From: an uncultured Vampirovibrio sp.
Lineage (GTDB): Bacteria; Cyanobacteriota; Vampirovibrionia; Gastranaerophilales; Gastranaerophilaceae
DNA: 64,000 bases
Assembly (NCBI GenBank): GCA_910583725.1
Contig: CAJTXZ010000008.1
Coordinates: 1-64,000 of the forward strand
Reading direction: 5' to 3'
In this document: positions 25,045 to 34,637 of the stretch, in pieces
Layout: the number at the start of each line of letters is the position of its first letter
Position numbering within the stretch: the stretch's first letter is position 1
Translations under genes and position numbers: made by a program
Notes under the pieces: model-generated
The model's database searches: none
Told to the model about the DNA's origin: nothing
Seen by the model: only the letters and a program-made list of their open reading frames with translations

Positions 25045-25401
25045 ATGTTTGAAGTGAAGATTGAGACACATTTTTCGGCGGCACATCATCTTTTAAATTA
25101 CAGGGGTGAGTGCGAAAACCAGCATGGGCACAACTGGAAGGTTGAAGTTTATGTGAGAGGCACAGAGCTTGATAAATCAAATATCTTGATTGATTTTAAG
25201 GTGCTAAAAAAGAAAGTAAATGAAATTGTAGATTATCTTGACCATACTGATATCAATACTTTACCGGAATTTAATGAGGTATCGCCAAGCTCTGAAATTA
25301 TTTCAAGGTTTTTATTTAAAAAAATAAAAAATGAAATACCGGATGTTTTCAAGGTGAGCGTGTGGGAAACGCCAACTTCCTGCGCATCTTATTTTGAGTA
25401 A
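25045..25401 (+). CDS. queD: 6-carboxy-5,6,7,8-tetrahydropterin synthase
   Basis: QueD converts dihydroneopterin triphosphate to carboxytetrahydropterin on the way to queuosine. The 118-residue protein has the zinc histidines in HFSAAHHL and HGHNW, the catalytic cysteine in GECENQHGHNW, and DHTDINTLPEF and PTSCASYF near the end. It is a short, single-domain member. queC, the next-but-one pathway enzyme, is in this window at 40628, so the genes are not in one operon. Confidence 0.93.
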   Translation: MFEVKIETHFSAAHHLLNYRGECENQHGHNWKVEVYVRGTELDKSNILIDFKVLKKKVNEIVDYLDHTDINTLPEFNEVSPSSEIISRFLFKKIKNEIPDVFKVSVWETPTSCASYFE

Positions 25402-25450
25402 CATCAAAATGCCGGGCGAAAAATTATAAAAGGATAGAATAAAAAATACA

Positions 25451-26284
25451 ATGAATATAATCCAAGCTGTATTTATGGGGTTAGCACAGGGTATTAGCGA
25501 ATTTTTGCCGATATCAAGCTCTGCTCATATTGTTTTTACATCGACCATATATAAAATTTTGACGGGTGCTGATTTTCAAACCACAGGCACTGAAGAAATA
25601 TTTTTTGATATTCTGATTCACCTGGCAAGCCTTCTTGCTGTCATAATCTTCTTTTTTAAGGACATAAAAAAGATAATTTCAGGGTTTATTTGCGGGCTTA
25701 AGACTAAAAATTACAAGAATTTTGAGTTTAGAACGGGTGTTTTTGTAATTGCTGCAACATTTATAACCTGTGTTATTGCTTTTTTTATAAAGGATATTGC
25801 CCATAAATTAACCGAAAACCCTCTTTATGTTTCAATTTTGTTACTTTTTACAGGGTGTATTTTATTTTTTAGTGAAAAACTAAAGGGTAAAACTAAGGAA
25901 CTCAGCCTCAAGACAGCTATTTTTATTGGTATAGCACAGGGTTTTGCAGTGTTTCCCGGGCTTTCAAGGTCCGGTTTAACTATCGCAACAGGCATATACA
26001 ACGGCTTGGATAGATTAAAGGCAGCAAGGTTTTCGTTTATTTTAAGTGTGCCGATTATTATACTGGCATCATTAGTCTATCCTTTTTTAGAGCTCGATAT
26101 TAATGACATTAGAACATTTAATTTTGGGGCAATGGCTGCAGGCTGCATTTGCTCATTTATTTCAGGATTTTTGTGCATAAAATATTTTATGAAATTTTTA
26201 GAAAAATTTAGCCTCAAGGGTTTTGCTTATTATTGTTGGATTGTCGGCATTTTGATGATAATTGTGAGTTTAAAATTCAGCTAA
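25451..26284 (+). CDS. uppP: Undecaprenyl-diphosphatase
   Basis: This integral membrane enzyme dephosphorylates undecaprenyl diphosphate so that the lipid carrier can be reused in cell-wall synthesis. The protein of 277 residues has the family motifs GLAQGISEFLPISSSAHIV at the N-terminus and GIAQGFAVFPGLSRSGLTIA (about residues 160-180), and eight predicted membrane segments. AAAGGAT lies 13 bases before the ATG. Converges with the 5'-nucleotidase gene. Loss of function would link to bacitracin sensitivity. Confidence 0.96.
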   Translation: MNIIQAVFMGLAQGISEFLPISSSAHIVFTSTIYKILTGADFQTTGTEEIFFDILIHLASLLAVIIFFFKDIKKIISGFICGLKTKNYKNFEFRTGVFVIAATFITCVIAFFIKDIAHKLTENPLYVSILLLFTGCILFFSEKLKGKTKELSLKTAIFIGIAQGFAVFPGLSRSGLTIATGIYNGLDRLKAARFSFILSVPIIILASLVYPFLELDINDIRTFNFGAMAAGCICSFISGFLCIKYFMKFLEKFSLKGFAYYCWIVGILMIIVSLKFS

Positions 26285-26294
26285 ACTTCCGGTT

Positions 26295-28169
26295 TTAGGC
26301 TGCATTGGAATTAGCAGTCCCTGGTATTGTAATGATTTTATCGGGATTTTGTTCGGTTTTTGGTGCAGCAGTTAATATTGAACCATCTTTTTTGTAAATT
26401 TGAATTCTGGAATCATCGGTTATGACAAGATTATCTTTGGATGGCATTTTTTCAATGTAATCGGCTGCCAGTTTATCTTTGTCAAAGTCAAACTGTTTTG
26501 TATCCTTGTATTTGCGTGCAGAAAGGAGCATGCCCGGGTATTCCGGCTTTTCCCTGTCTTCTGCCACAAAGGAATCATGCGCTACTGTATAAACCTTGTC
26601 TTCTGAGGGGTTATTGATATCCATTGGGGTTTTATTGCCGTTTTTATCAATAAAATTAACCTCGGTTAAATCACCTGTGGCATTAACCTTATAGGTTAGG
26701 CCGCTAACGTGCATAATGCCGGGCTCGCCTGTTTCGCTTGTGAGACTTGTCTTTGCGGCTTCTCTTATTACGCGGATAATTTCTTTTTCTGTCATTTTTG
26801 AAACCATTATTTTGTTTTCAAGGGGTGTAGTTTCTGTTATGTCTCGTTTTGTTAAAATACCCGGTTTTGGCACTTTTCTTGTGTTTGCAGCATTTACGAA
26901 TGCAATGTCTGTGTTTAATTCCGCCCTCATAGCGTCGCATAAGAAGTTTGTCCATGCGCAAGGAATTGTTCTTTTGTTTTCGGGGAAGTTATCGACAGTT
27001 TGTATGGTACCTACCTTGGGAGATTCACCCAGAGCTGAGGTTTTAATGCTTTCAAGAACGGGACTTTTATCGAGCTCTGCCTGATAAGTTTTTATTGAGG
27101 CAGAGGTTATTATGCCGTTTTCGTCAAATTCTGCATCCAAAATATTTGCGTATTTGCCGTTTTCGCCTGCCTGTAAGAGGAGAACGGGTTCTCCCGATTT
27201 GCTTTTAAGGATTGTTTCACCTTCTTTAAGCTCCGGTGTAAATGTGTGGGAATGACCACTTTGAACAATGTCTACGCCATCAAGCATTGGAATAATTTTT
27301 TTGTCATTATCTATACCTATGTGCGATAGGAGAATGATTTTATTTATGCCCTGCGCCCTCAATTTGTCAACTTCTTTTTGTACAATTTTAGCGGAGTCAT
27401 TGATATCGTAGGGTTTTATGCCTTCAAGGGCTTCTTTTTTGCCTGCAACCGTTTCTAAATCAAAGGGCATAAGGCCTATGACACCATATTTATTCCCATT
27501 TTTTTCAATTATCGTTGATTTTTCGATATTGTTATAAAATTGGCTATTTGCAGGCTCTTTTGCATTTGCTGCTAGAAATTTAAAATTTTTGCCTTCTGAA
27601 ATTTTGTAGAGGGAAGTGGCTGTACCGTCAAGCTCATGGTTTCCAACGGCAGAAGCATCGATTCCTAAATAATTTAAAAATTGAAGCATTAGATTATTTC
27701 TTTTAATATCTCCGCCTGCTATATTATCACCAGAGGATAATTTTATGGTATCGGCGTTTTGGGACTTTGCGTCTTTGTCAAACTGTTTTGACGCGCCAAG
27801 GATATTAGACATATTGTCTATGTGCCCATGCAGGTCATTTATACTGAATAAGCTTAATTTTGTTTTTTTTGTTTTAGAAGTTTTTGCTTGTGCGACAGGG
27901 CTTTCAAAGGTATCTTGCCTGAGGGGCTCTCTTAAGGCAGGATTAGGAAAGTCTATAATTTGTCTTGAATATTGTAATGGAGGAAAAACCCTATTTACTA
28001 CAGGATATGGAGCGCCTGATGCCTGATTTTGCATGTGATTTGCATATACAATCGGGGTGGCGTAATAATTTTGGTTTGCATAATTTATGGCAGCCTGCTT
28101 GTTATATGCCATTGAGGCTGTGTTTAGATAGCCGGTATTATAGTTTATTCCAAATCCACTTCCGTTCAT
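26295..28169 (-). CDS. UshA-type 5'-nucleotidase/metallophosphoesterase
   Basis: A 624-residue two-domain enzyme. The metallophosphoesterase domain (about residues 103-330) has the metal ligands in FSINDLHGHID, SSGDNIAGGD, AVGNHELDG, LLSHIGIDND and SGHSHTF. The second, substrate-binding 5'-nucleotidase C domain covers about 375-580 (VNAANTRKVPKPG, PLENKIMVSKMTEKE, VSGLTYKVN). UshA relatives are usually secreted and hydrolyse nucleotides or UDP-sugars. Here there is no signal peptide; instead about 95 residues rich in Asn, Tyr and Ala, with DTFES at 86-90. Where it acts is therefore unclear. Confidence 0.88.
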   Translation of the reverse strand: MNGSGFGINYNTGYLNTASMAYNKQAAINYANQNYYATPIVYANHMQNQASGAPYPVVNRVFPPLQYSRQIIDFPNPALREPLRQDTFESPVAQAKTSKTKKTKLSLFSINDLHGHIDNMSNILGASKQFDKDAKSQNADTIKLSSGDNIAGGDIKRNNLMLQFLNYLGIDASAVGNHELDGTATSLYKISEGKNFKFLAANAKEPANSQFYNNIEKSTIIEKNGNKYGVIGLMPFDLETVAGKKEALEGIKPYDINDSAKIVQKEVDKLRAQGINKIILLSHIGIDNDKKIIPMLDGVDIVQSGHSHTFTPELKEGETILKSKSGEPVLLLQAGENGKYANILDAEFDENGIITSASIKTYQAELDKSPVLESIKTSALGESPKVGTIQTVDNFPENKRTIPCAWTNFLCDAMRAELNTDIAFVNAANTRKVPKPGILTKRDITETTPLENKIMVSKMTEKEIIRVIREAAKTSLTSETGEPGIMHVSGLTYKVNATGDLTEVNFIDKNGNKTPMDINNPSEDKVYTVAHDSFVAEDREKPEYPGMLLSARKYKDTKQFDFDKDKLAADYIEKMPSKDNLVITDDSRIQIYKKDGSILTAAPKTEQNPDKIITIPGTANSNAA

Positions 28170-28292
28170 ATATTTAAAAAACCACTGAATGAAAAAAATT
28201 GCCTGAATGTAAATAAATATTAAGCTGTTGTATGTAATTTTGAAACTTTTTAGTAAAATTCGGGATTATTTATTAGAGGCTGTTTTAGAATG
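28170..28292. other. Promoter region of the nucleotidase gene, no coding content
   Basis: AT-rich stretch upstream of the nucleotidase gene, continuing into repeat copy C and then to the terminator at 28594. No gene is seen between 28170 and 28652. Confidence 0.4.
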
Positions 28293-28460
28293 TTTGATGC
28301 ATATTTATACAATTTTACACTTGCTTGTTAAATGTTTTTTCTAGTTGCCGTGTATAAAAAGAGCGGGATAGGTTTTACTTTATTTAGAAACTTAATTGGA
28401 TGTACCTCTTTTTTATATTTAATATTTTTGTGTGAAATTCTATGCAAATTGTCCAAATGA
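28293..28460. repeat. Degenerate copy (C) of the MITE-like repeat
   Basis: About 168 bp containing TATACAATTTTAC near the left end, the AAATGTTTTTT step, the GTATAAAAAGAGCGGGATA arm of the central palindrome (shared with copy A), and a right end TTTTTGTGTGAAATT related to the right terminal repeat. The segment between the palindrome and the right terminal repeat is partly deleted. Confidence 0.65.
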
Positions 28461-28593
28461 ATTCAAAAAGGTATTTTATAGTTATAAGGAAAAATGTTTT
28501 ATGTTTTGGATATTGCTTGTGGTTTTACTTTTTTTAAAGGAAAATCTGCTGATATAATTATTTTTAGGGTTAAGATATTTTTCTATAAAATTA

Positions 28594-28636
28594 AAAACGG
28601 CGAAATACCGTGTTTAATCAGTTGTTTCGCCGTTTT
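28594..28636 (-). terminator. Terminator after the SLH protein gene
   Basis: A perfect 12-bp stem, AAAACGGCGAAA (28594-28605) with TTTCGCCGTTTT (28625-28636), lies 16 bp past the stop codon of the minus-strand gene. Confidence 0.85.
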
Positions 28637-28652
28637 AAAATTTTTGTATTAA

Positions 28653-30101
28653 TTAAAATACGATTGTTAACTCTTCATTAGGATTTAAGCTTGAAGAATT
28701 AGAAAGGCTTGGAACAAGTACGTAAACTAATTCGTCGCCTAATTCATAGATAACACCAAATGTGCCTGAAACGATTAATTTAGCAAAGTCAAATACACCT
28801 TTACCTGTTGTTACAAGAGTGTTTCCAGCACTTGCCATACCACGTCCTGCGTGTCCTGATAATGTTTCAACAAATGTGTTGCCAAGTTCATCGCCGATTT
28901 CTTCAATGCTGTTAGCAGCAACGTTTACTGCGCCTGCAGCTGTTCTTCCTGCAACACCTGCTACTCTGCCTGCACCAGTGAATGGGAAGCCAAGAAGTCT
29001 TGCTAAGATGTTAGGATTTTTAATTGCATCAGCGTTTGCAGAGGCAACTGAAGTTGGAAGTGCGGTTTCACAGTTATTTTCAAGGTTTTTAATCTTGTCG
29101 AATTTAACCTTTATATAACCGCATTTGTCAACGCCTGGTCTTTCAACTTCTATAACTTCGCCCCTTACGATTGAGCCTGCAGGGAAAGTTGTGCCGTTAA
29201 CAACAACATCGTTGCATGTTTTAGCAGTGAAAGCATCGCCTACATTTGAAGCTTTAGCGCTCAATCTGTCTAAAAGTTTGATTTTTAAGGTTGTCAGGTT
29301 TTTGCCTGAAGCACAAGCTTGCGCTTTTGATTGTGCAGCAAGACTTTGAGCGAATGAGTTATTTTTCTTTAGGGCACCAACAAGGTTTGCAACCTGTTCT
29401 TTTGATAAATATTCAGAATTTATAACCTTGCTTGTGTTTGGAACATAGTCTAGTAAGCCTGATGCTACAACTTCGTTAGTAGCATTGTATGCCCAGTCAG
29501 GAATATATTGAATTTCTTTTCCTTTGTAAACAGGGGTTGCGCCCTTTGTGTAATTAACATCAATTTGTTTTGCAATAACTGCAAAAACTTCAGCCTTTGT
29601 TATGGGTTGGTCAGGCTTAAATACGTTTGAAGGATAGCCAATCATTAAACCTGCATCTGTAGCTGAGTCAATCCAGCCTTTTGCCCAGTATCCAGAAGGA
29701 ATGTCTGAGTATCCTGAATCTTTAGAAGATACACCTGCATTTAAGCCTTCTGCTAATACAACAGCAAGTTCAGACCTTAAAATAGGCATTTTTGGGTTGA
29801 ACATATCTTTTGAGTATCCGGCTTTTTCCTGGCTTTCTTTGATTAATTTTAATAAATCTTTAGACCATGCGTTAACATAAACATCACCTTTATTTTTAAC
29901 GCCAAGTCTGTTTTTTGTTTTTAAAATCTGGCCGCCAACCTGATAAGTAGAATCTCCGTCAACTAAAGTTTGGCTTTCTGTGCCAAAAAGAGACGGGTGC
30001 GCATAAGATTGAATCTGCTGCGGTTCATCACCTGCAAATGCAGCTGTACCAATAGCGGCAAAGGCAACGGTTACTGCAAAAAATTTTTTTACTGTTTTCA
30101 T
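28653..30101 (-). CDS. SLH-domain envelope protein
   Basis: A 482-residue protein with a clear signal peptide (FFAVTVAFAAIGTAAFAG, cleavage near residue 23). Two S-layer homology repeats lie at about 100-230 (LAVVLAEGLNAG, YSDIPSGYWAKGWIDSATDAG, ITKAEVFAVIAKQ). The middle part (about 260-340) is a beta-rich domain, and 365-440 is rich in Gly and Ala with glycine-zipper-like spacing, suggesting membrane association. The last residue is Phe (EELTIVF), as in many outer-membrane proteins. SLH proteins of this kind link the outer envelope to peptidoglycan in Cyanobacteria relatives. GAGGAAGT precedes the ATG. A monocistronic gene with a terminator. Confidence 0.85.
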   Translation of the reverse strand: MKTVKKFFAVTVAFAAIGTAAFAGDEPQQIQSYAHPSLFGTESQTLVDGDSTYQVGGQILKTKNRLGVKNKGDVYVNAWSKDLLKLIKESQEKAGYSKDMFNPKMPILRSELAVVLAEGLNAGVSSKDSGYSDIPSGYWAKGWIDSATDAGLMIGYPSNVFKPDQPITKAEVFAVIAKQIDVNYTKGATPVYKGKEIQYIPDWAYNATNEVVASGLLDYVPNTSKVINSEYLSKEQVANLVGALKKNNSFAQSLAAQSKAQACASGKNLTTLKIKLLDRLSAKASNVGDAFTAKTCNDVVVNGTTFPAGSIVRGEVIEVERPGVDKCGYIKVKFDKIKNLENNCETALPTSVASANADAIKNPNILARLLGFPFTGAGRVAGVAGRTAAGAVNVAANSIEEIGDELGNTFVETLSGHAGRGMASAGNTLVTTGKGVFDFAKLIVSGTFGVIYELGDELVYVLVPSLSNSSSLNPNEELTIVF

Positions 30102-30311
30102 TTACTTCCTCTATCCTTTCTATAATTTATTTATTAACTAAATTAATAGTATCCTTATTGTCCTAAAAAACAAACATCTAGTCAAGCCTATTTTGTTAAA
30201 GGTTTACAAAGTTTATTGTTGCTTCAAGCGGGCATTAAACCTTGTATTTCTTGATATTCTATTGTAAAAAGCTTGAATGTATGTATTATAATGGCATGCT
30301 CTGTTTTAAAA

Positions 30312-31595
30312 TTATAAATTACTGTTTCGTCTGACATGTTTTAGGCGTTTATAGTGATGATTTCTGACATTTTTTAGGTGATTTTCTACACCGTTTGCAA
30401 TGCCGTCAGCAACTATTTTTTGGAACTCTTTATCGGAAAGTTTTGCTCTTTCATAGGGGTGGATAATGTATCCGCACTCAACCATAATGCTTGCAGGGCT
30501 TGTTGTTTTTAATATTGGAAAAGGCAGCTCGGACACCCCGTCATCTTTAAAGTTTGTTGCTCTCACCAGACTTTTTTGTACGGAGTATGCAAGATTTTTA
30601 GCATTTTCATTATAATAATACACGCCGCTTCCATGGATTTCCTTATAATTTTCAGGATTTTTGAGTGAATTTTGGTGAATACTGATTAAATAATCCGAAT
30701 CATTTTTTGAAGCGATATCAAGTCTTTTCGATAAAGATACATTAATATCTTTTTTTCTTGTCATTACAACCTTTGCGCCGCGTTTTTTTAAAGATTTTTT
30801 GAGTTTTTTAGTTATTTGCAGATTTAAATCTTTTTCATTAATGCCGCGTGCCGTGTTTCCTGTGTCGTTTCCTCCATGACCTGCATCAAGTGTTATTTTT
30901 ATGTTTTTTAAAGGTTTTCCTACGGGAACCTTAACAGGTTTTCTTATTTCAAGCACAAGGGAATCTTTTTCTTTTTTGACATCATAAGAAAAAACCGGCA
31001 CTCTGCTTGTATAATTAATGGCAAAAATGTTTGAAAGGTGATCTTGTTTAATCATATACATATTAAAGGTTTCACCCTGTTTTGATTTGTTTTTGCCCTT
31101 AACTTTATACGGGCGTTTTTTGGGATTATATTTTTCTTTTTTATCTCTTCTTGAGTCAATATTATAAAGCCTGAAATGTACATTATTTCCATCCTGGCTA
31201 ATTAGGTAAGGCGCCTGTATTTCATTTTTTGTTTTTATTTTGACAAGATAGTTTTTTCTGTTTTGATAAAGTTTAACACTTGAAAGCTTTGCACCGCCTT
31301 TATCAGGAACTTTTTCAATCAGGGCTGTGTATTTTTTTTCAAGCCAGAATGGTCTTTCAAGCCCTACATCAAGCATATAAAAATCAGAATTATAGCGTTC
31401 AACATATATTTTCATATTCTTTTTTAAATATGAAACGCTTGGGGCATTTGAATTTGGAGCCTTTAGGAGGGGCGAGTAATCAGATGTGATTCTGACAATT
31501 GAATACTTAAGCCCATCGTCTTCTTCCCAGGGGTTAAGGGCATATGACGGCAATACAAAGGCTAAAAACAATAATATAAATAATAATTTTTTCAT
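30312..31595 (-). CDS. N-acetylmuramoyl-L-alanine amidase
   Basis: A secreted zinc amidase that cuts the stem peptide from peptidoglycan. The 427-residue protein has a signal peptide (LLFILLFLAFVLPSYA), an N-terminal SH3-like region (about 30-95), an AMIN-like beta region (about 105-220), and the Amidase_3 catalytic domain from about 230. Zinc ligands are seen in TLDAGHGGND, GINEKDLNLQ and ISIHQNS, and the catalytic glutamate in MVECGYI. A basic tail (HHYKRLKHVRRN) ends it. The usual function is cell separation and wall turnover. No ribosome binding site is seen before the ATG; an extended -10 box ends six bases away. Confidence 0.92.
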   Translation of the reverse strand: MKKLLFILLFLAFVLPSYALNPWEEDDGLKYSIVRITSDYSPLLKAPNSNAPSVSYLKKNMKIYVERYNSDFYMLDVGLERPFWLEKKYTALIEKVPDKGGAKLSSVKLYQNRKNYLVKIKTKNEIQAPYLISQDGNNVHFRLYNIDSRRDKKEKYNPKKRPYKVKGKNKSKQGETFNMYMIKQDHLSNIFAINYTSRVPVFSYDVKKEKDSLVLEIRKPVKVPVGKPLKNIKITLDAGHGGNDTGNTARGINEKDLNLQITKKLKKSLKKRGAKVVMTRKKDINVSLSKRLDIASKNDSDYLISIHQNSLKNPENYKEIHGSGVYYYNENAKNLAYSVQKSLVRATNFKDDGVSELPFPILKTTSPASIMVECGYIIHPYERAKLSDKEFQKIVADGIANGVENHLKNVRNHHYKRLKHVRRNSNL

Positions 31596-31601
31596 AAAAA
31601 A

Positions 31602-31610
31602 ATATTACCA
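31602..31610 (-). promoter_or_regulatory. Extended -10 box in front of the amidase gene
   Basis: On the minus strand TGG-TAATAT is followed by six T and then the ATG, with no ribosome binding site. The arrangement matches that before uvrB, queD and the OppD-like gene. Confidence 0.45.
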
Positions 31611-31694
31611 AAAGAACAAAAACAAATAAACTTAATTTTAATATTTGTTTACCAATCCCCGGTTTATTTATTGTTAAGAATGTATAAATTACAC

Positions 31695-31722
31695 TTGCAA
31701 AATATGGTTTTTGTTATATTAT
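31695..31722 (+). promoter_or_regulatory. Likely adhE promoter
   Basis: TTGCAA (31695-31700) and TATTAT (31717-31722) are separated by 16 bases. The Rex-like operator begins five bases downstream of the -10, over the expected transcription start. Confidence 0.45.
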
Positions 31723-31726
31723 GTTA

Positions 31727-31744
31727 TTGTGAAATAAATCACGA
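31727..31744. promoter_or_regulatory. Rex operator upstream of adhE
   Basis: TTGTGAAATAAATCACGA is an 18-bp imperfect palindrome that matches the known Rex-type site TTGTGA-N6-TCACAA at all but one half-site base. It lies about 190 bases before the adhE start, over the probable transcription start, where a bound repressor would block initiation. The rex gene itself is encoded 3.2 kb downstream. Confidence 0.7.
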
Positions 31745-31933
31745 TTAAGAGTAATCAAAAAATATGACAATTGAAAAATTTTAGATTTACTCAAAATACT
31801 TGTTTGACAAGGATTTATTTATAGTTTGAGCCTCACATTAAATAAAGAATATTCAGGTGCAGACTGAATTATTGATTAATAACTCTAGCAAAAACGTAAA
31901 TTACATATATATAACAACTTTAAGGAGAAACTT

Positions 31934-34579
31934 ATGACAGAAGAAAAAAATTGCACTTGCGTTTGCGAATGCGATGAACAGGAAGAAAGAAAACCTGTTG
32001 AAACTGCCGAAGATCTTGAAGAATTAATTTCAAGGGTAAAGGCAGCGCAAAAAGAATTTGCAACCTATTCCCAGGAGCAAATTGACAAAATTTTCAGAGC
32101 AGCAGCACTTGCAGCCAATAAGGCAAGAATTCCTCTTGCAAAGATGGCTGTAGAAGAATCAGGCATGGGTGTTGTTGAAGATAAGATTATTAAAAACCAC
32201 TTTGCTTCTGAATATATTTATAATAAATTTAAAAATGCCAAGACTTGCGGTATTTTAGAAGAAGACAAGGTTAACGGTATTAAAAAAGTGGGCGAGCCTT
32301 TAGGCGTTATAGCAGGTATTGTTCCAACCACAAACCCGACTTCAACTGCTATTTTTAAATCTTTAATATGCTTAAAGACAAGAAATGCAATTATTTTCTC
32401 ACCACACCCAAGAGCTAAAAAAGCAACTATTGCAGCTGCAAGAATCGTTTTGGAAGCTGCTATTAAAGCTGGAGCACCAAAAGATATTATAGGCTGGATT
32501 GATGTTCCATCAATTGAATTGTCAAATATGCTTATGAAACACCCGAAAATTGATGCTATCCTTGCAACAGGCGGCCCTGGCATGGTTAAGGCTGCTTATT
32601 CATCAGGCAAGCCGGCATTAGGTGTAGGATCTGGTAATACTCCTGCTGTTATTGATGAAACTGCTGATATTCAAATGGCTGTATCTTCAATCCTTATGTC
32701 AAAAACATTTGATAACGGTATGATTTGTGCTTCAGAACAATCAATTGTAGCTGTTAAGGATGTTTATAATGCAGTTAAGGATGAACTTGTTAAAAGAGGT
32801 GCTTACATCCTTAAGGCTGATGAAGCTGAAAAAGTTTCAAAGATTATTCTTACAGAAGCTGGTAGTGTAAATCCTAAAATCGTTGGTCAGCCTGCTTATA
32901 AAATTGCAGAACTTGCAGGAATTACTGTTCCAAAATGTGCTAAAGTTCTTGTTGGAGAAGAAGTTGAAGTGGCTATGGAAAACCCCTTCTCTCATGAAAA
33001 ACTTTCTCCTATCCTTGCATTATATAAGGCAGAAGATTTTGAAGAAGCAACTGATATGGCATATCACCTTGTAATATTAGGCGGTGCTGGCCATACATCA
33101 GTTCTTTATACTGATGCAAGAACTCAGGATAGAATTAATTACTTTGCTAAAAAATTACCTACAGGAAGATTGTTAATCAACTCTCCTTCATCTCAGGGCG
33201 GTATTGGAGACCTTTATAACTTCAGATTAGAACCATCTTTAACATTAGGATGCGGAAGCTGGGGCGGAAACTCTGTTAGTGAAAACGTTGGTATTAAACA
33301 CTTATTAAACTATAAAACAGTGGCTGAAAGGAGAGAAAATATGTTGTGGTTCAAGGTTCCACCGAAAATATACTTCAAAAGAGGCGCAACTGATCTTGCT
33401 CTTCGCGAATTAAAAGGCAGACAGCGTGCATTTATTGTAACTGACAGATTCTTATTTGATTCACGTGCAGTTGATCAGATTACAAAAGTTCTTGAAGATA
33501 TTGGCGTAGATTTCCAGATATTCTTTGACGTTAAACCTGACCCGACATTATCTACAATCAATGAAGCAATGCAGATGGTAAATGTTTACAAACCTGATGT
33601 AATTATTGCTCTTGGCGGCGGCTCACCAATCGATGCTGCAAAAGTTATCTGGTTAATGTATGAACAGCCTGATACTGTATTTGATGATGTTGCTATGAGA
33701 TTTATGGATATAAGAAAGAGAATCTGTGATGTTCCTGAACTTGGCAAGAAAGCTCTTATGGTTGCAATTCCAACCACATCTGGTACAGGTTCTGAGGTTA
33801 CATCCTTTGCTGTTATAACAGATGATAAGACACACATTAAATATCCTCTTGCAGATTATGCTCTTACGCCAAATATGGCAATCATTGATCCTAATTTTGT
33901 TGACACCATGCCAAAAGGCTTGTGCGCTGCATCAGGTATCGACGCCTTGACCCACGCTCTTGAAGCATATGTTTCTTCTATGGCAACAAACTTTACAAAT
34001 TCTCCTGCCTTAGAAGCTGCAAAATTAATATTCAGATACTTACCACGTTCATATAACGGCGGCAAGGATGACCCTGTTGCAAGAGAAAAAATCCACTATG
34101 CATCTTGCTTAGCTGGTATGGCATTTGCAAACGCATTCTTAGGATTGTGCCACTCAATGGCTCATAAATTGGGCGCAGCATTTAATATTCCTCACGGTGT
34201 TGCAAATGCATTATTAATCAATCAGATTATTAGATACAATGCTAATGATTGTCCGAAAAAACAAGCTATTTTCCCTCAATATAAATATCCACAGGCAAAG
34301 GCTAAATACGGACAGGTAGCTGATAACTTAAATCTTGGCGGAAAAAATGATGATGAAAAGGTTGAACTTCTATTAGAGGCTATTACAAACCTTAAAAAAG
34401 AAATTAACCTGCCATTATCAATCAAAGATGCCGGTGTATCTGAGGAAGATTTCTATGCAAAACTTGATGAATTAATTGAGCTTGCATTTGATGATCAATG
34501 TACAGGTGCAAACCCTGTTTATCCTTTAATGGAAGATATTAGAGAAATCTACATCAAGGCATATAACGGCGTGTACTAA
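31934..34579 (+). CDS. adhE: Bifunctional acetaldehyde-CoA/alcohol dehydrogenase
   Basis: AdhE reduces acetyl-CoA to acetaldehyde and then ethanol, consuming two NADH, the main redox sink in fermentation. The 881-residue protein has both modules. The N-terminal aldehyde dehydrogenase part has the catalytic cysteine in NGMICASEQS (around residue 261). The C-terminal iron alcohol dehydrogenase part has GGGSPIDAAK, TSGTGSEVT, DALTHALEAYVS and the metal histidines of GLCHSMAHKLGAAFNIPHG. TTAAGGAG precedes the ATG. The first 15 residues hold four cysteines alternating with other residues (CTCVCEC), an unusual extension. It is preceded by a Rex operator and ends at a terminator. Confidence 0.97.
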   Translation: MTEEKNCTCVCECDEQEERKPVETAEDLEELISRVKAAQKEFATYSQEQIDKIFRAAALAANKARIPLAKMAVEESGMGVVEDKIIKNHFASEYIYNKFKNAKTCGILEEDKVNGIKKVGEPLGVIAGIVPTTNPTSTAIFKSLICLKTRNAIIFSPHPRAKKATIAAARIVLEAAIKAGAPKDIIGWIDVPSIELSNMLMKHPKIDAILATGGPGMVKAAYSSGKPALGVGSGNTPAVIDETADIQMAVSSILMSKTFDNGMICASEQSIVAVKDVYNAVKDELVKRGAYILKADEAEKVSKIILTEAGSVNPKIVGQPAYKIAELAGITVPKCAKVLVGEEVEVAMENPFSHEKLSPILALYKAEDFEEATDMAYHLVILGGAGHTSVLYTDARTQDRINYFAKKLPTGRLLINSPSSQGGIGDLYNFRLEPSLTLGCGSWGGNSVSENVGIKHLLNYKTVAERRENMLWFKVPPKIYFKRGATDLALRELKGRQRAFIVTDRFLFDSRAVDQITKVLEDIGVDFQIFFDVKPDPTLSTINEAMQMVNVYKPDVIIALGGGSPIDAAKVIWLMYEQPDTVFDDVAMRFMDIRKRICDVPELGKKALMVAIPTTSGTGSEVTSFAVITDDKTHIKYPLADYALTPNMAIIDPNFVDTMPKGLCAASGIDALTHALEAYVSSMATNFTNSPALEAAKLIFRYLPRSYNGGKDDPVAREKIHYASCLAGMAFANAFLGLCHSMAHKLGAAFNIPHGVANALLINQIIRYNANDCPKKQAIFPQYKYPQAKAKYGQVADNLNLGGKNDDEKVELLLEAITNLKKEINLPLSIKDAGVSEEDFYAKLDELIELAFDDQCTGANPVYPLMEDIREIYIKAYNGVY

Positions 34580-34598
34580 TTCTTTAATCATTATAATT

Positions 34599-34637
34599 AA
34601 AGCCCCGGCTTGGTTTTGCCATTTGGGGCTTTTTAAT
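34599..34637 (+). terminator. Terminator after adhE
   Basis: The stem AAAGCCCC (34599-34606) with GGGGCTTT (34625-34632) is followed by TTTAATTTAA. Confidence 0.8.
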
